Assembly: GCA_013350335.1 (NCBI GenBank) | Contig: CM023534.1 | Span: 6,105,542-6,169,541 of the forward strand | Origin: Chimonanthus salicifolius | Taxonomy: Eukaryota > Streptophyta > Magnoliopsida > Laurales > Calycanthaceae | DNA: 64,000 nt | Direction of reading: 5' to 3' | Part shown: piece after piece, positions 36,001 through 47,200 of the stretch | How the letters are laid out: the number at the start of each line of letters is the position of its first letter | Numbering within the stretch: the first letter of the stretch is position 1 | The notes under the pieces: model-generated | Seen by the model: the letters and a program-made list of their open reading frames with translations, nothing else | What the model was told of the DNA's origin: nothing | Databases searched by the model: none | Made by a program: the position numbers and the translations under genes

Positions 36001-39000
36001 TTGAATTTAGAATTTCATTAGTGAATTTGCAAGGTGTGAATTATCCTAGCGAGATTCGAGCCATCTTCTTTTTCATTGAGTGAAATTGAGATTGGTTTTT
36101 TCCATCTGAGCTTCAGTACTTCTCTTAGTCAGATTCGTTGCGGAGTTAGTATTTTCAGGGTTCTATTATTGAATTCCTTGATTCGAATTGTTGAATTTGT
36201 ATCTAAATTTTATTTCTCTGAAGGTTTGTGGAAGAGTGTGAGTTTTTTTGCAGTTCGACCATCACCCTTCATCAAGTCAAGACCTTCAAGATGGCAAAGT
36301 TGTGAATTATTAGCTGGGTAAAGAATAAAAAGTAATCCATTGGCACTTCTCATGTAGACATAGTTGGGGACTAGAATGAAATTCTGGGGGATCGTAAGAA
36401 GGAGAAGGCAGTAAAGAGACAGAAGAGGCCCAATGGTGGCTCGGTAAAATTCAACCTGGATAGTGTAGCTAGGGGCGAATTGAGTCAATTGGTTGTGGGC
36501 ATTCTGGACTTGGAGTGGTGAGTGTTAGCTTTCTTCTTAAGTCTGGTTGGTAGGAATGAATCCAACAATGCAAAACTCCTAGCTGTCAAGGAAACTTTGA
36601 AGATTTTCAAGTCTCATTTCCAGGGGAGGGTGGTGATTGAAGGTGACTACGTCAATATAATTTGAGGGGCTCAATGAGGAAGAAGATTGTTGCAGGTGCT
36701 ACTTTTAGTGTATGGAGAGATTAGGGAGCTATGAAGGACCATGGATGCGTTTGTTCGATATTGACTAGGTTGGCCAATAAAAAGTTGCAAACTTCTCAGT
36801 GAAGTGATCTTTTTCTTAACTTTTCTTCGGACTGAAGATGTCCTAGGCTTCTTTAATGTTATTCATACCTTTCTTTCCCATATCAATTGCTTAGGTGTAG
36901 GCTTCACCTTTTGTTCTCTTTGTATAATACTTTCTTAATGTGATATCTTTGTTACTTTTGCACAATGATGATGTATTCTCTTAGTAATTTTGAACCAATT
37001 ATGGACTGATGGTCCAAGTGTGGCTGATCCTACTCAAATGGTGCCTCTAGAGGGTTTTATCAGGTGACTCTCAGTCCTTATTTTTTCTTATGCTAGTTGG
37101 GGAAGCTCTTGGTTGAATGTGAGGAATGGAAGAGGCGATGGGCTTCTTGATGGATTTACTTTGTTTTTTTTAGCGGTAAAGAAGAAACTTCATTAATAAA
37201 AGAAGCCAGATACAGAAAAAGAAGCAAAAAGACCAGACAAATGGCCTAATATGATTAGGCCCAAGAACAAACAACTAAAACCAAGCAACTCCACTACAAA
37301 AACAGTTATCCTTCTGGTAAATGAAAGACACCCAAAATTGATCATTAGACTCCATTTTTAGCAAAGAAGTTCGCTACGCCATTCACCGATCGACTTATAT
37401 GTGTGAAGGAAACCTCCAGACCTGTGGTTAAACCTTTATCTCCCTTACTAGATTGATTAGCCTCCATGGAGGACGCTTCACACCCCTACCCCATTTGATA
37501 GCTTTGGAAGAATCGTTTTCAATTTCCAGTTTAACTTTGTTTGGAAGGGGGTTGAGGGTCATTCATCTCCAATTATGCTGATAATACACTTTTTATCGTT
37601 GCTGCTGATTGGAACCAAATATCATACCCTAAATATGTTTTATAGTGCTTTGAAGCCTTTCTTTAGTTGGAAAATAAAATTTCCAAAGCTAGAAATCATT
37701 AGTTTGAGGGTGGAGGAGAGTCTCTCGACTTCTGTTTTAGATTGCTAATTGTTTTGGGAGCAGAAAGGGTCTTTGCCTGCTTAGATACCTGGGATTACCT
37801 TTGTTTGTTGGGAGGGACCTCACAAACTTAGATTCTGGTGGTGGAGAGGATTTTGTGTTTTGGATGACTAAAGACTTGCCCATTGAAGGTTTGTATGACT
37901 TGATTTAGGCTGTTCTTTCTAAGGACCTATGCTTTTCCTCTTTTCCCACTAAGAGATAATCAAGTGCTTGGAGAAAATTCAGTGCGACTTCTTATAACAA
38001 GGGGTGGAAAAGCAAAGAAATACCAACTGGTTGGGATTGGATGTCCTACTTTCTTGTGTGATTGGGCATTTGTCACCTCAAGCCAGTGAAAGAAACTCTC
38101 CTTGGGAATGAGACTCCTGGACACCTTGGTCATAAAAGAAAATATGAAAAGGAGATATGATAGGTTTCAAAGGGATTGATGGTTCTGTAATATTCCACTG
38201 GGAGAAGAGCCCAAACGGGTAGCTCAGTTGGCTTGAGTGTCTAGGAATAGATTAGAGGTCATAGGTTCGACTCCTCCTAGAGTAACATGATACACGAGAC
38301 TTGCAAGCAACTTCGTGTATCCGTTGGATTAGTCTCACATCCACGTGGGGTGTGGATACCCTTGTTATTAAAAAAAAGTCACTGGGAGAATGTTTCATCA
38401 TTTGATGCAAGTAGCTGTGGACCTCCATGCTTTGTTTCAGGATTGTTGATAGAAATGGAGAAAGATTGTTGTTTTTGGCTGAAAGGGTCTTTTGTCTGGC
38501 CTTTTTTTTATCCTCATGGCATTGAAAGGTGCCAATTGAATTTCTGGTCATTACAGAATATCATCTTGAGAATTGATGGCCTTCAGAAGATGAAAGACAA
38601 GGTGTCTATTACAGATATGTCCTATATTTTAGAGGAATTTTTTTTTTTTTTTGAATGCTTATTATATTAAAAGAAAGAGAAGCACCATAGGTGCAAATAT
38701 AGAAGCAAAAAGGAAGCAAAATAAAGGAACAAAAAGCCCACTACCCGCAATACACCCACTATAACCACAAAAGCTGGAAAAACAGAAGAACTTAAGCAAT
38801 ATCAATACATTAAAACAGATACTTGTAAAATCTGGGAGGTAGTTCCATCCTTTTTAAGATTTTCTAAGATGGGTGAAACTACAGTCCACCTGGGATATGG
38901 GCCTCTATTCAATGACAAATCTAAGCCACTCAAAAATTATATTCTTCTTTATATTTTGATCCGACCTCAATTTCTGTTCGTTTGATTCATTCTCACCATT

Positions 39001-41904
39001 TTATTGGGCATCATATGTAAAAATAGTTTGCCAATGGTTTTATTTTAATCTTAAAAAATTAAAGGCTAGGATGATATGATGGGTTCCATTGCAGACAGTT
39101 AGACAGTCCCCATGATGATCAATCTAACCATTCAATTATTTTTTATCATAGGGTGGATCTGACCATCTGACATGGCTTGCCAGAGAACACCCTGGCTTTA
39201 TAGCCCTGGCGTCGGCTAGACCTGCCCCTCTGATACATATCCTTGTTTAGTAAGGAAATTGGCTATAATGTTTGCTTCCCTTTCAATGTTGACAAGAGAG
39301 AGGAGGGAACTGATAAGGGAGTAATTAATCTCTTTGAAACTATGCCATCCTGTAAGGTTCTATTCTCCTGCCACTCATGCAAGCAGTGTACTCGAGATTT
39401 ACCTCAATTACTTAGAGGCGTTAGGAAATGATTTCTAAAGTACCGACAGGCCTACCATCAGAACTTCTTATTTATTTTATTTTTTGAATGATTTATGTAT
39501 TCAGGCACTTATGCTTTGTCAGCATTATTTCCCTTGTAGTAGCAGAAAAGATTTAATCTCAAGATGCTTTTATTTTCTTGCAACACCCTTATTCCAGTTG
39601 GAGATCTATAAATGTAAAACTTAAGTGCTTATCTCTGCAAGTATCCTGAATGTCCAAGGTACATTTTATCGAGGAAACATGAGCTCTCTATCTCTCTTTG
39701 CAAGTCCAAATACATAGGTTCTTTACAAGGGATCAAGAGGTGGTGTTCCAATAATTTAGTTTCCTCTGACTATGTACAAGAATGTCTTCTGGTTTTGAAG
39801 ATGATTGACCATGAGAATCTTGGCAGCTGTTCCAACAAAACAGCCTAAAAAAAATGTGATACTACAAGCCTGCAAGGTTATTCTAGGCAATGGTTCAAGT
39901 AATCACTTTGGCTCAGGTTGGTGTACGACCATTTAGTAATGATTTTTGTAGAGAGTTATCTTGAATGAATCCAATTTTATTTATCATCCTTCCTAATGAA
40001 GGCATTTTTTAGTGTTAAAAGCAAAAAAGAGGACTTGTTCACTTGTTCTGTCCCATCTATCATCCTAAAAGAGTAAAAGGCTATGGTCATAAAGAATTTG
40101 GTCTGAAATGGACATTGAAATAGGCAAGTCTCTTGCAGTAGAAAAACAGTGGAAATGCTAAAGTAACGTAAATTATTTTTTTATTTAGTCTTATTATGTG
40201 AGCCAGTGGGCCCTATCATATAGATGATCTAGTTATAGAGTATTCAAAAATTAAAACTTAAGAATATGGGTATACTTTTAGCCATTGGATTTAAACTCAT
40301 CAAAATGAACAGTGATATTGGCATTACTTTCATTTATTTAAATTGAATGGCTAAAAAACAAATCATTTCTAATCTCAACTTTTTACTTTGACATACTGCA
40401 CAAATATGTTTTTAACTTGGTGTGACCTGATGGCCCATTATATCCCTGATGTCAAAGTTATATGATCTGTTACGATAACTAAGGTAACAGATATCTATTA
40501 CCTTAGCATGGTCCCGAAAAACTGTGGCAACCAAATTGACTTTACAACTAATACAACAATTTCCATGGAGCAGCATGATCCTTATCCAATTGATCTGCAA
40601 ATTCTGTTAGTCATGTTAGATATAATGAATGTATTATAATAGTTTATGGTTATTGTAATTGAAACTAAATGGGCCATGGTAAGCCGAATGAGGAACACAT
40701 GATAAAAAATATGAGAAAAGATTTGACAAATTATCATTGTTGCAACAGCTTATGTGGAAGCTTTAATGTGGAAATACTTAAGATTATTGAAGCTTGTTGC
40801 TGTTTCTTTCTAATATATCATGTTCATATGGATCGGCATTATTAAGTGAGAACCATTGCCCATTAAAAACCCTATTAATTTTGATCTACAATTTGCAGAT
40901 TGCCGTTAAAAGGTTAAAGGTTTGGAGCAACAAAGCTGAAATGGAATTTGCTGTGGAGGTTGAGATATTGGGCAGAGTAAGACACAAAAATCTTCTGAGT
41001 TTGCGTGGATACTGTGCAGAGGGACAGGAGCGACTTATAGTGTATGACTACTTGCCTAATTTGAGCTTACTCTCGCATCTTCATGGGCAACATGCAGAAG
41101 ATTGCCTTCTTGATTGGGGCAGGAGAATGAAAATTGCAATTGGATCTGCTGAGGGCATTGCGTGAGTATATTTGAAGTCTATCCCTTGTAATTGTTTCTT
41201 GAAATGCAAATTTGCTAATCTATTCTTTTCCTCCATCTAGATACCTTCACCACCATGCGACGCCCCATATAATCCATAGAGACATCAAAGCAAGTAATGT
41301 GTTGCTGGATTCAGATTTTCAGGCACGAGTTGCTGATTTTGGATTTGCAAAGCTTATTCCAGATGGTGCATCACATGTCACCACAAGGGTCAAAGGTACC
41401 CTTGGCTATCTTGCCCCCGAATATGCTATGTTTGGGAAAGCTTCAGAAAGCTGTGATGTATATAGCTTTGGCATATTACTACTTGAGCTATGCAGTGGTA
41501 GAAAGCCCATAGAGAAAATCAGTGCAACAATAAAGAGGCCCGTCACTGATTGGGCTTTGCCCTTGGCTCGTGAGAAGAAGTTTGATGAAATGGCTGACCC
41601 AAAACTGAATGGGAAGTATGTTGAAGAGGAGCTGAAGAGAATCATGCTTGTGGCACTCTTATGTGCTCACAGTAAGCCCGAGAAGAGACCTACCATGCTT
41701 GAGGTGGTGGATTTGTTGAAGGGGGAGCCAAAAGAGAAGCTAGAAATTCTAGAAAACGATGAATTGTTCAGGGCAGATCTAAGTAGCAATGATCAAGAAG
41801 GATTATCGGTTGTAGATGATAATAGCTCACAATGTATCTCAGAGGAGAAGGATCCTAAAGATTTGAAACAAGGGACAAGTTTGGGAACTGAGGCAACAAC
41901 GTAA
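30081..41904 (+). CDS. receptor-like cytoplasmic kinase, PTI1-like (At3g15890 type)
   Basis: A complete Ser/Thr-Tyr kinase without receptor part, likely acting in signalling at the plasma membrane. Four exons join in frame with GT-AG borders: 30081-30124, 31162-31303, 40899-41161 and 41241-41904, giving 370 residues. The N-terminus has a Cys pair (FVKFCCAK) that could be acylated. The glycine loop [11 protein letters not shown] is at residues 45-55, the ATP lysine in AVKRL at 66, a likely helix-C Glu at 82, HRD at 162-164, DFG at 182-184 and APE at 208-210. All catalytic residues are present and the activation segment is of the RD type, so the kinase should be active. A 100-residue hydrophilic tail follows. 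Length and wording match Arabidopsis At3g15890 (361 residues). The second intron is 9595 nt and filled with transposon remains. Substrate is unknown. Confidence 0.95.
31304..33384 (+). other. first part of kinase intron 2
   Basis: No gene within it. It has C-rich (32638-32660, 33003-33020) and GT/G-rich (33340-33369) low-complexity patches. No clear element ends. Confidence 0.4.
33385..34401 (-). mobile_element. two tandem copies of an L1 LINE fragment separated by a G27 tract
   Basis: Copy 1 (33385-33876) and copy 2 (33930-34401) are direct repeats about 85-90 percent alike by eye, period 545. Both encode on the minus strand the end of an L1 reverse transcriptase region ([19 protein letters not shown] and LQIWNNT, the WdkIC-PK-GGLG pattern). 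Between them is a run of 27 G at 33886-33912; a shorter G-rich patch precedes copy 1 and another follows copy 2. Confidence 0.8.
34500..34855 (+). mobile_element. L1-type LINE 3' end
   Basis: [20 protein letters not shown], the RNase H C-terminal block, is readable at about 34630-34690, then a 3' UTR with CTTGTACTTTGATTTTC and TATTAATAATACTTG and an A-run at about 34841-34846. Confidence 0.8.
35000..36330 (+). mobile_element. LTR retrotransposon remnant (probable Gypsy-type LTR)
   Basis: An acidic open piece at 35103-35170 is followed by a long untranslated stretch with a TATATAAAGGGG promoter at about 35754-35765 and then AT-rich leader-like sequence. The pattern of a TATA box and long leader resembles an LTR plus 5' leader, but the LTR limits and a second copy were not found. 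A 23-bp tandem repeat (TGATGTCATTTTTCAAATT unit) lies at about 35537-35582. Confidence 0.35.
36430..36965 (+). mobile_element. L1-type LINE 3' end with RNase H
   Basis: RNase H blocks appear with frameshifts: [10 protein letters not shown], then [20 protein letters not shown] and [11 protein letters not shown], then a C-terminal RLANKK-like piece. The TTTGTATAATACTTTCTTAA tail ends near 36965. Confidence 0.75.
37163..37500 (-). mobile_element. L1-type LINE 3' end inserted in the plus-strand LINE
   Basis: A T8 run at about 37165-37172 followed by an ATTAATGAAGTTTCTTCTT-type tail (minus strand) opens the insertion. Further on the minus strand encodes [12 protein letters not shown], the RNase H end. 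It separates two parts of the plus-strand reverse transcriptase. The right limit is approximate. Confidence 0.7.
38207..38379 (+). mobile_element. Au-like tRNA-derived SINE with 11-bp target duplication
   Basis: A-box region GTAGCTCAGTTGGCTTGAGTG and B-box CATAGGTTCGACTCC are intact. The 3' half has GGATTAGTCTCACATCCACG and ends GATACCCTTGTTATT plus an A-run. CACTGGGAGAA flanks it at 38196-38206 and 38380-38390. The intact promoter boxes and exact duplication make it the youngest SINE here. Confidence 0.92.
38640..38900 (-). mobile_element. LINE 3' tail, minus strand
   Basis: A T17 run at about 38638-38652 is followed by GAATGCTTATTATATTAAAA and an A-rich region typical of the 3' UTR of a minus-strand L1. 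No coding part is left. Confidence 0.55.
38901..40898 (+). other. last part of kinase intron 2
   Basis: No gene. A stretch at about 40195-40440 with GTGGGCCCTATCAT and GATGGCCCATTAT near its ends may be an undefined MITE. The branch and acceptor region before 40899 (TTTGCAG) is normal. Confidence 0.4.
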
Positions 41905-44241
41905 GGCAGTCAAAGCTGGTGGCCAATGAAACTAGTGACCGATGATGCTTTGAATGCAGTCACTATTGCTTTGGATAAACCTTTGGTGGCTGGAAATCAC
42001 AGGACTTGGCAAGGATGAGCTACTGGTATTTGATAGGGCTCTTGTAAACATTGGAAATCATAATGGGATTGTTTCCTACCCATTTGAATGTGTGATTTAT
42101 TTTTTTTTCTTTTACAAATTTTAGGGGAGATCATCTGGTGTGGCTTTGTTTGTTTGGTTCGCTTAACAAGATTGAATTGCTATGTTGTTTTGAGCAGTTC
42201 ATGCAGTTTCCTTCAGTGCCATTTTATACCATCTTGGACAATTTGGTGATTAGGTTGGATTCTAGATGGTGTTTGTTTTGTCGAACATAGCATTCATCTG
42301 TACTGTACATCAAAGGGAACAATGTGGATAGTTTCAATGTTTCATCCACTGCTCTCCATTTGCCTGTGTTTGATGGGGTATTGTGTTACAAATTTCAGTT
42401 GAAATCAATTTTTAGGTTCTTGAGGCCAAATTTTTTTGTCAGATATATTGGCCATATTGACTATAGTGGCTGAAATTTGTTATTGGGCCTTACTGGCCAT
42501 ATCTGCCAGAATTGGACTAGAATGCGAATACAATTTTTTAGAAAAGGATCCATGTCATCGATATTTGCATTTTAGTTTGGGTCTAGGCTGACAAATTTTG
42601 GCTGTTTTTTTTTTACTTTTTGGTCTAACTTTATAATTTAGGGTTTGGTGCTTGGATGAAAGAACTTTATATAATGGGCATATTTTAGTTTGGAAATGCT
42701 AAATTTACCTTTAAGTTATATTCTTTTATATCATGCTAATGTGGTAAGTCATTTAATTTGTATCTCAACTAACTTTTGAACAACCATTCAATTGTAATTT
42801 GCCACATGAGCTTGAAGGTATAACTCTCAAAATTGATTATAGAAAGGAGATCCTACACTCAAGCTCATGCGGCAAATCACTATTGATTATAGACTTTATG
42901 TATGACCAAAATTATTATAGATATTTTTTTAATAACCAAGGTGTGGAGGCCTCTTGGGGTACCGGACTAATTCTTAGGGTATGGGGAAGCTTTCTTAACC
43001 ACACACTCATGTGTGTGGTCTTTTGTCTACAAGTTTTGCAGTTCTAAATATCGGCCAATATGATACGGTTTTAAATCGGTTGAGATGTCGATATCTCAGG
43101 CGTATCATATCGGCCGATATCACAATATTGGCCTATATCGATCGTTTTTGAAAAAAAAAAAAAGGAGAAAAATATCATCCGATAACAATATATCGGCCGA
43201 TACCGAATTTTAAACTCCTGTTTTGCACCAATTCAGTGAACCTCAACATCTATACCTGCATTTCAACATATAATTCCTCCTATATTTCATTATTGAAGTA
43301 ATTTATTTCATTTATTTAAAATTAGTTTATAATTAAATTTAACCTTTATTTTGACAATAAAACTAGAACTTCTAACCTGTGAGGCCAAAATTTTGGAGAT
43401 GTAACTACACAAATTTACCATGTATTAATATTAAACTTTAAAATAATTAGAAATTATTTGAAACTATGATATCAACATAGATTTATTATGATATACACTT
43501 CTGTGTAATAAAATGTTAAAATGTTTCTGTCCAATTGTATCTATATCTTTCACGTTCTTAACGTGGTTCTAGTTTTTAAAAACTACAATTTTTTTTTTTA
43601 AATAGTGATATTATGAACACATACTATATCTTGGAATGGATTCAAAGGAAATATAAATCTAATTAATGAAATGCTAATAATAAACATGATAAGATAAAAA
43701 ATAACTATAGATGTTGATTTCTCTTAAAATTAATTATTTATATAAATCATTATAATGAAAGTCAAAATTCTATTTATCGAGTTGGTTTTTCAAATTCTAT
43801 TTTCCATTTAAATTTATTATAAATTATGTATTAATTACTCTACTATTCATTACATATTTAATTTCTTCTAAAAAAAGTCTATTGATGTATTTAATTATGT
43901 AATTTTTTTAAAAATTATCCTCGTTCTAATGTCAACCAAAATGAGAACCCTTTACTTTCCAGTGGGCCATAGAGTAAGAAGAGTCGGCGTGGAACGAGTA
44001 GATGACTCTTTGGTCTTTACCGAATATAGTGGCGAATTATCCTGAGTCTCAGGACTCTAAAGGAAATCAATCCTCGGTCGCCAAACGCAATCCGTCGGTT
44101 CCTTACCTTCTTCGCGAAGGAAAATAGGAATTTCTATTCCAATTCCTATCAATTTTCTTTTTCATTGCCATCTGCAATCTCTCTCTGTCTCTCATCGTTT
44201 ATTCAATTAAAGAAGAAAAAGGAGAAATCAGTTTCACAGCA
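41905..44241. other. intergenic between the kinase and RabGAP genes
   Basis: The first 400 bases are the likely kinase 3' UTR. At 42927-43030 a minus-strand Au-like SINE piece (TTAATAACCAAGGTGTGGAG, then CCGGACTAATTC) is visible. The palindromic repeat at 43045-43222 is listed separately. Bases about 43940-44241 are G/C richer, with CT-rich repeats, and should hold the RabGAP promoter and 5' UTR. Confidence 0.45.
43045..43222. repeat. TATCGGCCGATA palindromic repeat, copy 2
   Basis: TATCGGCCGATA occurs near 43108 and again near 43190, among related ATATCGG and CGATATC words, with an A13 run in the middle and a TTTTAAACTCCTG end like copy 1 at 2955-3115. Confidence 0.55.
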
Positions 44242-47200
44242 ATGGACGAAATGGGTCAGCACGATCTGTCCGACGACTCCGATTATGCGGCATCTCAACA
44301 GCATGTATTCTCTTTCAATTCTCCCCATTTTGCGTTTTACCCTTGTATCGTTTATCCATTTTTTTTATATTTCCACTGATTCTTTCATTTTCTTTTAATC
44401 GTAATCCTCTCTATCTTCTCTCTTTCTTTGTTCTGGTTCGATTAAGAGTACATGTAAGTAATAATGTTGGGAAGGTAAAATCCTTTGAATTCCAAATTTA
44501 TAAGCATAATTAGCATTTCGATGCGTGGAAAAAATTATGGTGTTCAAAGAGATTAGGTGTAATTTGGTTCCATACCTTTAAAAATGCGGTTAAAATTTTG
44601 ACCATAAACAAATAGAAGCCGCAAAAAGTTGGGAATGAGTTTTGTTTGTATAGTATACCTCAATGGAAAGTCCAGAACAATATTCTGGCTACATTACTGA
44701 TATTAAATTTACAAATAATATGTTAGTTTATCTTAAAAAACTTTATAGTGATAGTAATTTTTCAAAAAATAAAAATAGACAATGGTTGAGCTTAGTTATG
44801 TTATCAATGAGAATTTTGGATCATAACTAGGATTTGAAAGTTTATTTAGAAAAGACAACATTCCTGCAATGCATTTGAACAAGAACGAGGTTTGATTGTT
44901 GTAATAGAGATTTATATAAACCTCCTTAGCCCTTCATCTTATGTGCTTTGTGTTTGGAGATGCCATCTCTTGCTTTGAAGAGGAAAGGTATGGAAATTTT
45001 TAATGTAGCAAAGAAAAGAAAGAAAGAGTAGGAGGTGAGGTAGCCAAACAGGAAGTTGTTAACAGAATAATTCATGAATCATACACCGCAAGAATGATTT
45101 GTATATTACAAACAAGTCAAAGGTACATATATAATTAAAGTATCTTAGAAATTAATTTCAGAATGCCCTTTCCTTTTCCTGATAATATGTTTTGATACAT
45201 TGATGCACCCCATTCCAAAAAAAAAGGTCTGATAATCCCATGTCTTGCATATTAAACAATAAATTTCTAACCATGTTTATATGTATATTTTTCTGAAAAT
45301 TTACTTAGGCATTCCTTTCATTGTTGTAGTGATTTCAAACATATTAGATAGATTGCTCCCAATTGAATTTGATTGCTATCGACATGGTATTGGCTGGGGT
45401 CAAAACCTTTATGAATTGATCCGGTTGTCATTGTTGTTATCAAAGTTCTTATATTAAACTTTTATGTTGTCTTAAAAGAAGTTGAAGTCCATTGACCTCC
45501 TTCCATTGACCTCCTGGGATGCCTAACTTTTTTTTTTTTTGGAGTGGGGTGGGTTTGCCAATGGTACGGTTGTTAGCTTTAGTCTATTTTGACTATCATC
45601 AATTGTAATACTCTCTTTTCTTGTAGACCTTGACAAAATTCATGGTTACCATCATCATATTTCCCATGTAGGGATTAAGAAGCAATTCACAGAAGGATAC
45701 AGCTAAAAGAAGTGGACCTAGTGAGGCCAATGGAGCCGAAGTGGTATATGTAAAGGATAATGTTTCAATTCATCCAGCCCAATACACAACTGAAAAAATC
45801 AGTGGACGCTTGCGACTCATCAAGCAAGGCCCTTCTTTGTTTATGGTACACAATCTCTTAGAAAATAGATTTCAAAATTGAGTGTTTGCTTTTGTTTTGA
45901 ATAACCAGCTTGCATAAAATATAGTCACAATTTAGTTGGTCATTCGTTTTATCTGTGACACTGTGACACCAGTGTATGTTCATTATTAAGTCCACACTCA
46001 GATTGGGCATGCATTGGTTCTTTGAATTTTGGGATAACCCTTTGCAACATATTGATCTTGCCATCATCATCATCATTATCATCGTTGCTGTTGTCATCGT
46101 TATCATGAAAGGCATTTTTTTGGAAGATATATCATGAAATGCGTTAACCCTATCTATTGCAATGATTTTGTATGGTTTGTTATTTTGGCAGACATGGATT
46201 CCTTATAAATCTATCCAAAGTGGTAATGATGCTGTGGGACTAAGCTTGAACAACAAGCTATCAGAGAAAGGTTAGGCTTCTCCATGTGATCCTTCATAAT
46301 AACATACATAATTTTGATATTTATAGTTGATGTTTTAGCTTGTACCTTAGTTGTGACGTGATCTCATACAGATAGAAATCTATACACCATTAGAGCTGTC
46401 CCTTTAACTGATGTACGATCTATTCGCCGGCACACTCCTGCACTTGGATGGCAATACATAATTGTTGTCCTGTCATCAGGTAATTTATTTTATTTCTTGA
46501 ATTATCTGTCTGAAGAAACTTTTGAGTGCTTGGACTTCTTTATTACTGTTGTCAATCTTGATGTAGTGAATAATGTCAGGCTTGTGATCTTACTATGATA
46601 GTTGTTAATTGGATTATTATTTCTACCATTAGGTGCTAGGATGCGAGCAATTAAGTTTTATCTATTCCTAGCTGAATCCTTTTATGAGTTCTTGCTGTGT
46701 ATTCATATCCAATACTGGTTGCCCTTCTAATGGGGTGTTGCATGGGGATGTGATTGGAAAGTGTGGTAGTCGATGATGGGCTATGGTAACAAAGATAAGG
46801 TAAAAACAAGTCAATCCAAAAAGATGACTAGCATCTTAGACTGTAGGTTCTTTAATAGGGTGGAGCATAGAGTGTTGTTGTGATGAAAAGAAGAAGGATA
46901 AATGTAGCTTGCTTTTAGGAAACTAAATGGAAGGGCGAAAAAACTAGGGATTTAGGAGATGGTGTTAAACTTTGTTACATATTAGTTAATATAGAAATGT
47001 GGCAGGCATGTGGTGGATAAGAATTTAAATGATAGAAGTTGAAAGAAAAAGTAATAGAATTATAATGGTCTAGATAGTATTAGAAAGGCAGAATGTTTTA
47101 AAGAAAGAATGTTAGCAAGTGAGGTTTGGGATAGGGATAGAGTCCATACGAGGTTTTGTATATCATAGCTATTTGTATTTGTATAAATGAGTAGCCAAAG

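Larger units (their letters stand above)
37000..38640 (+). mobile_element. L1-type LINE reverse transcriptase remnant, twice interrupted
   Basis: Around 37090-37150 comes VGEALG and GLLDGF, then after an inserted minus-strand LINE the active-site block ([16 protein letters not shown], with FADD changed to YADN) at about 37565-37625, then [17 protein letters not shown] and an [16 protein letters not shown] piece at about 37960. Frameshifts are many. A SINE is inserted at 38207-38379. The part after 38391 is assigned by continuity only. Confidence 0.75.

Noticed and set aside
38207..38290. tRNA-like sequence that could be called a tRNA gene
   Set aside because: It lacks a foldable cloverleaf with acceptor stem and is part of a SINE with body, A-tail and target duplication.
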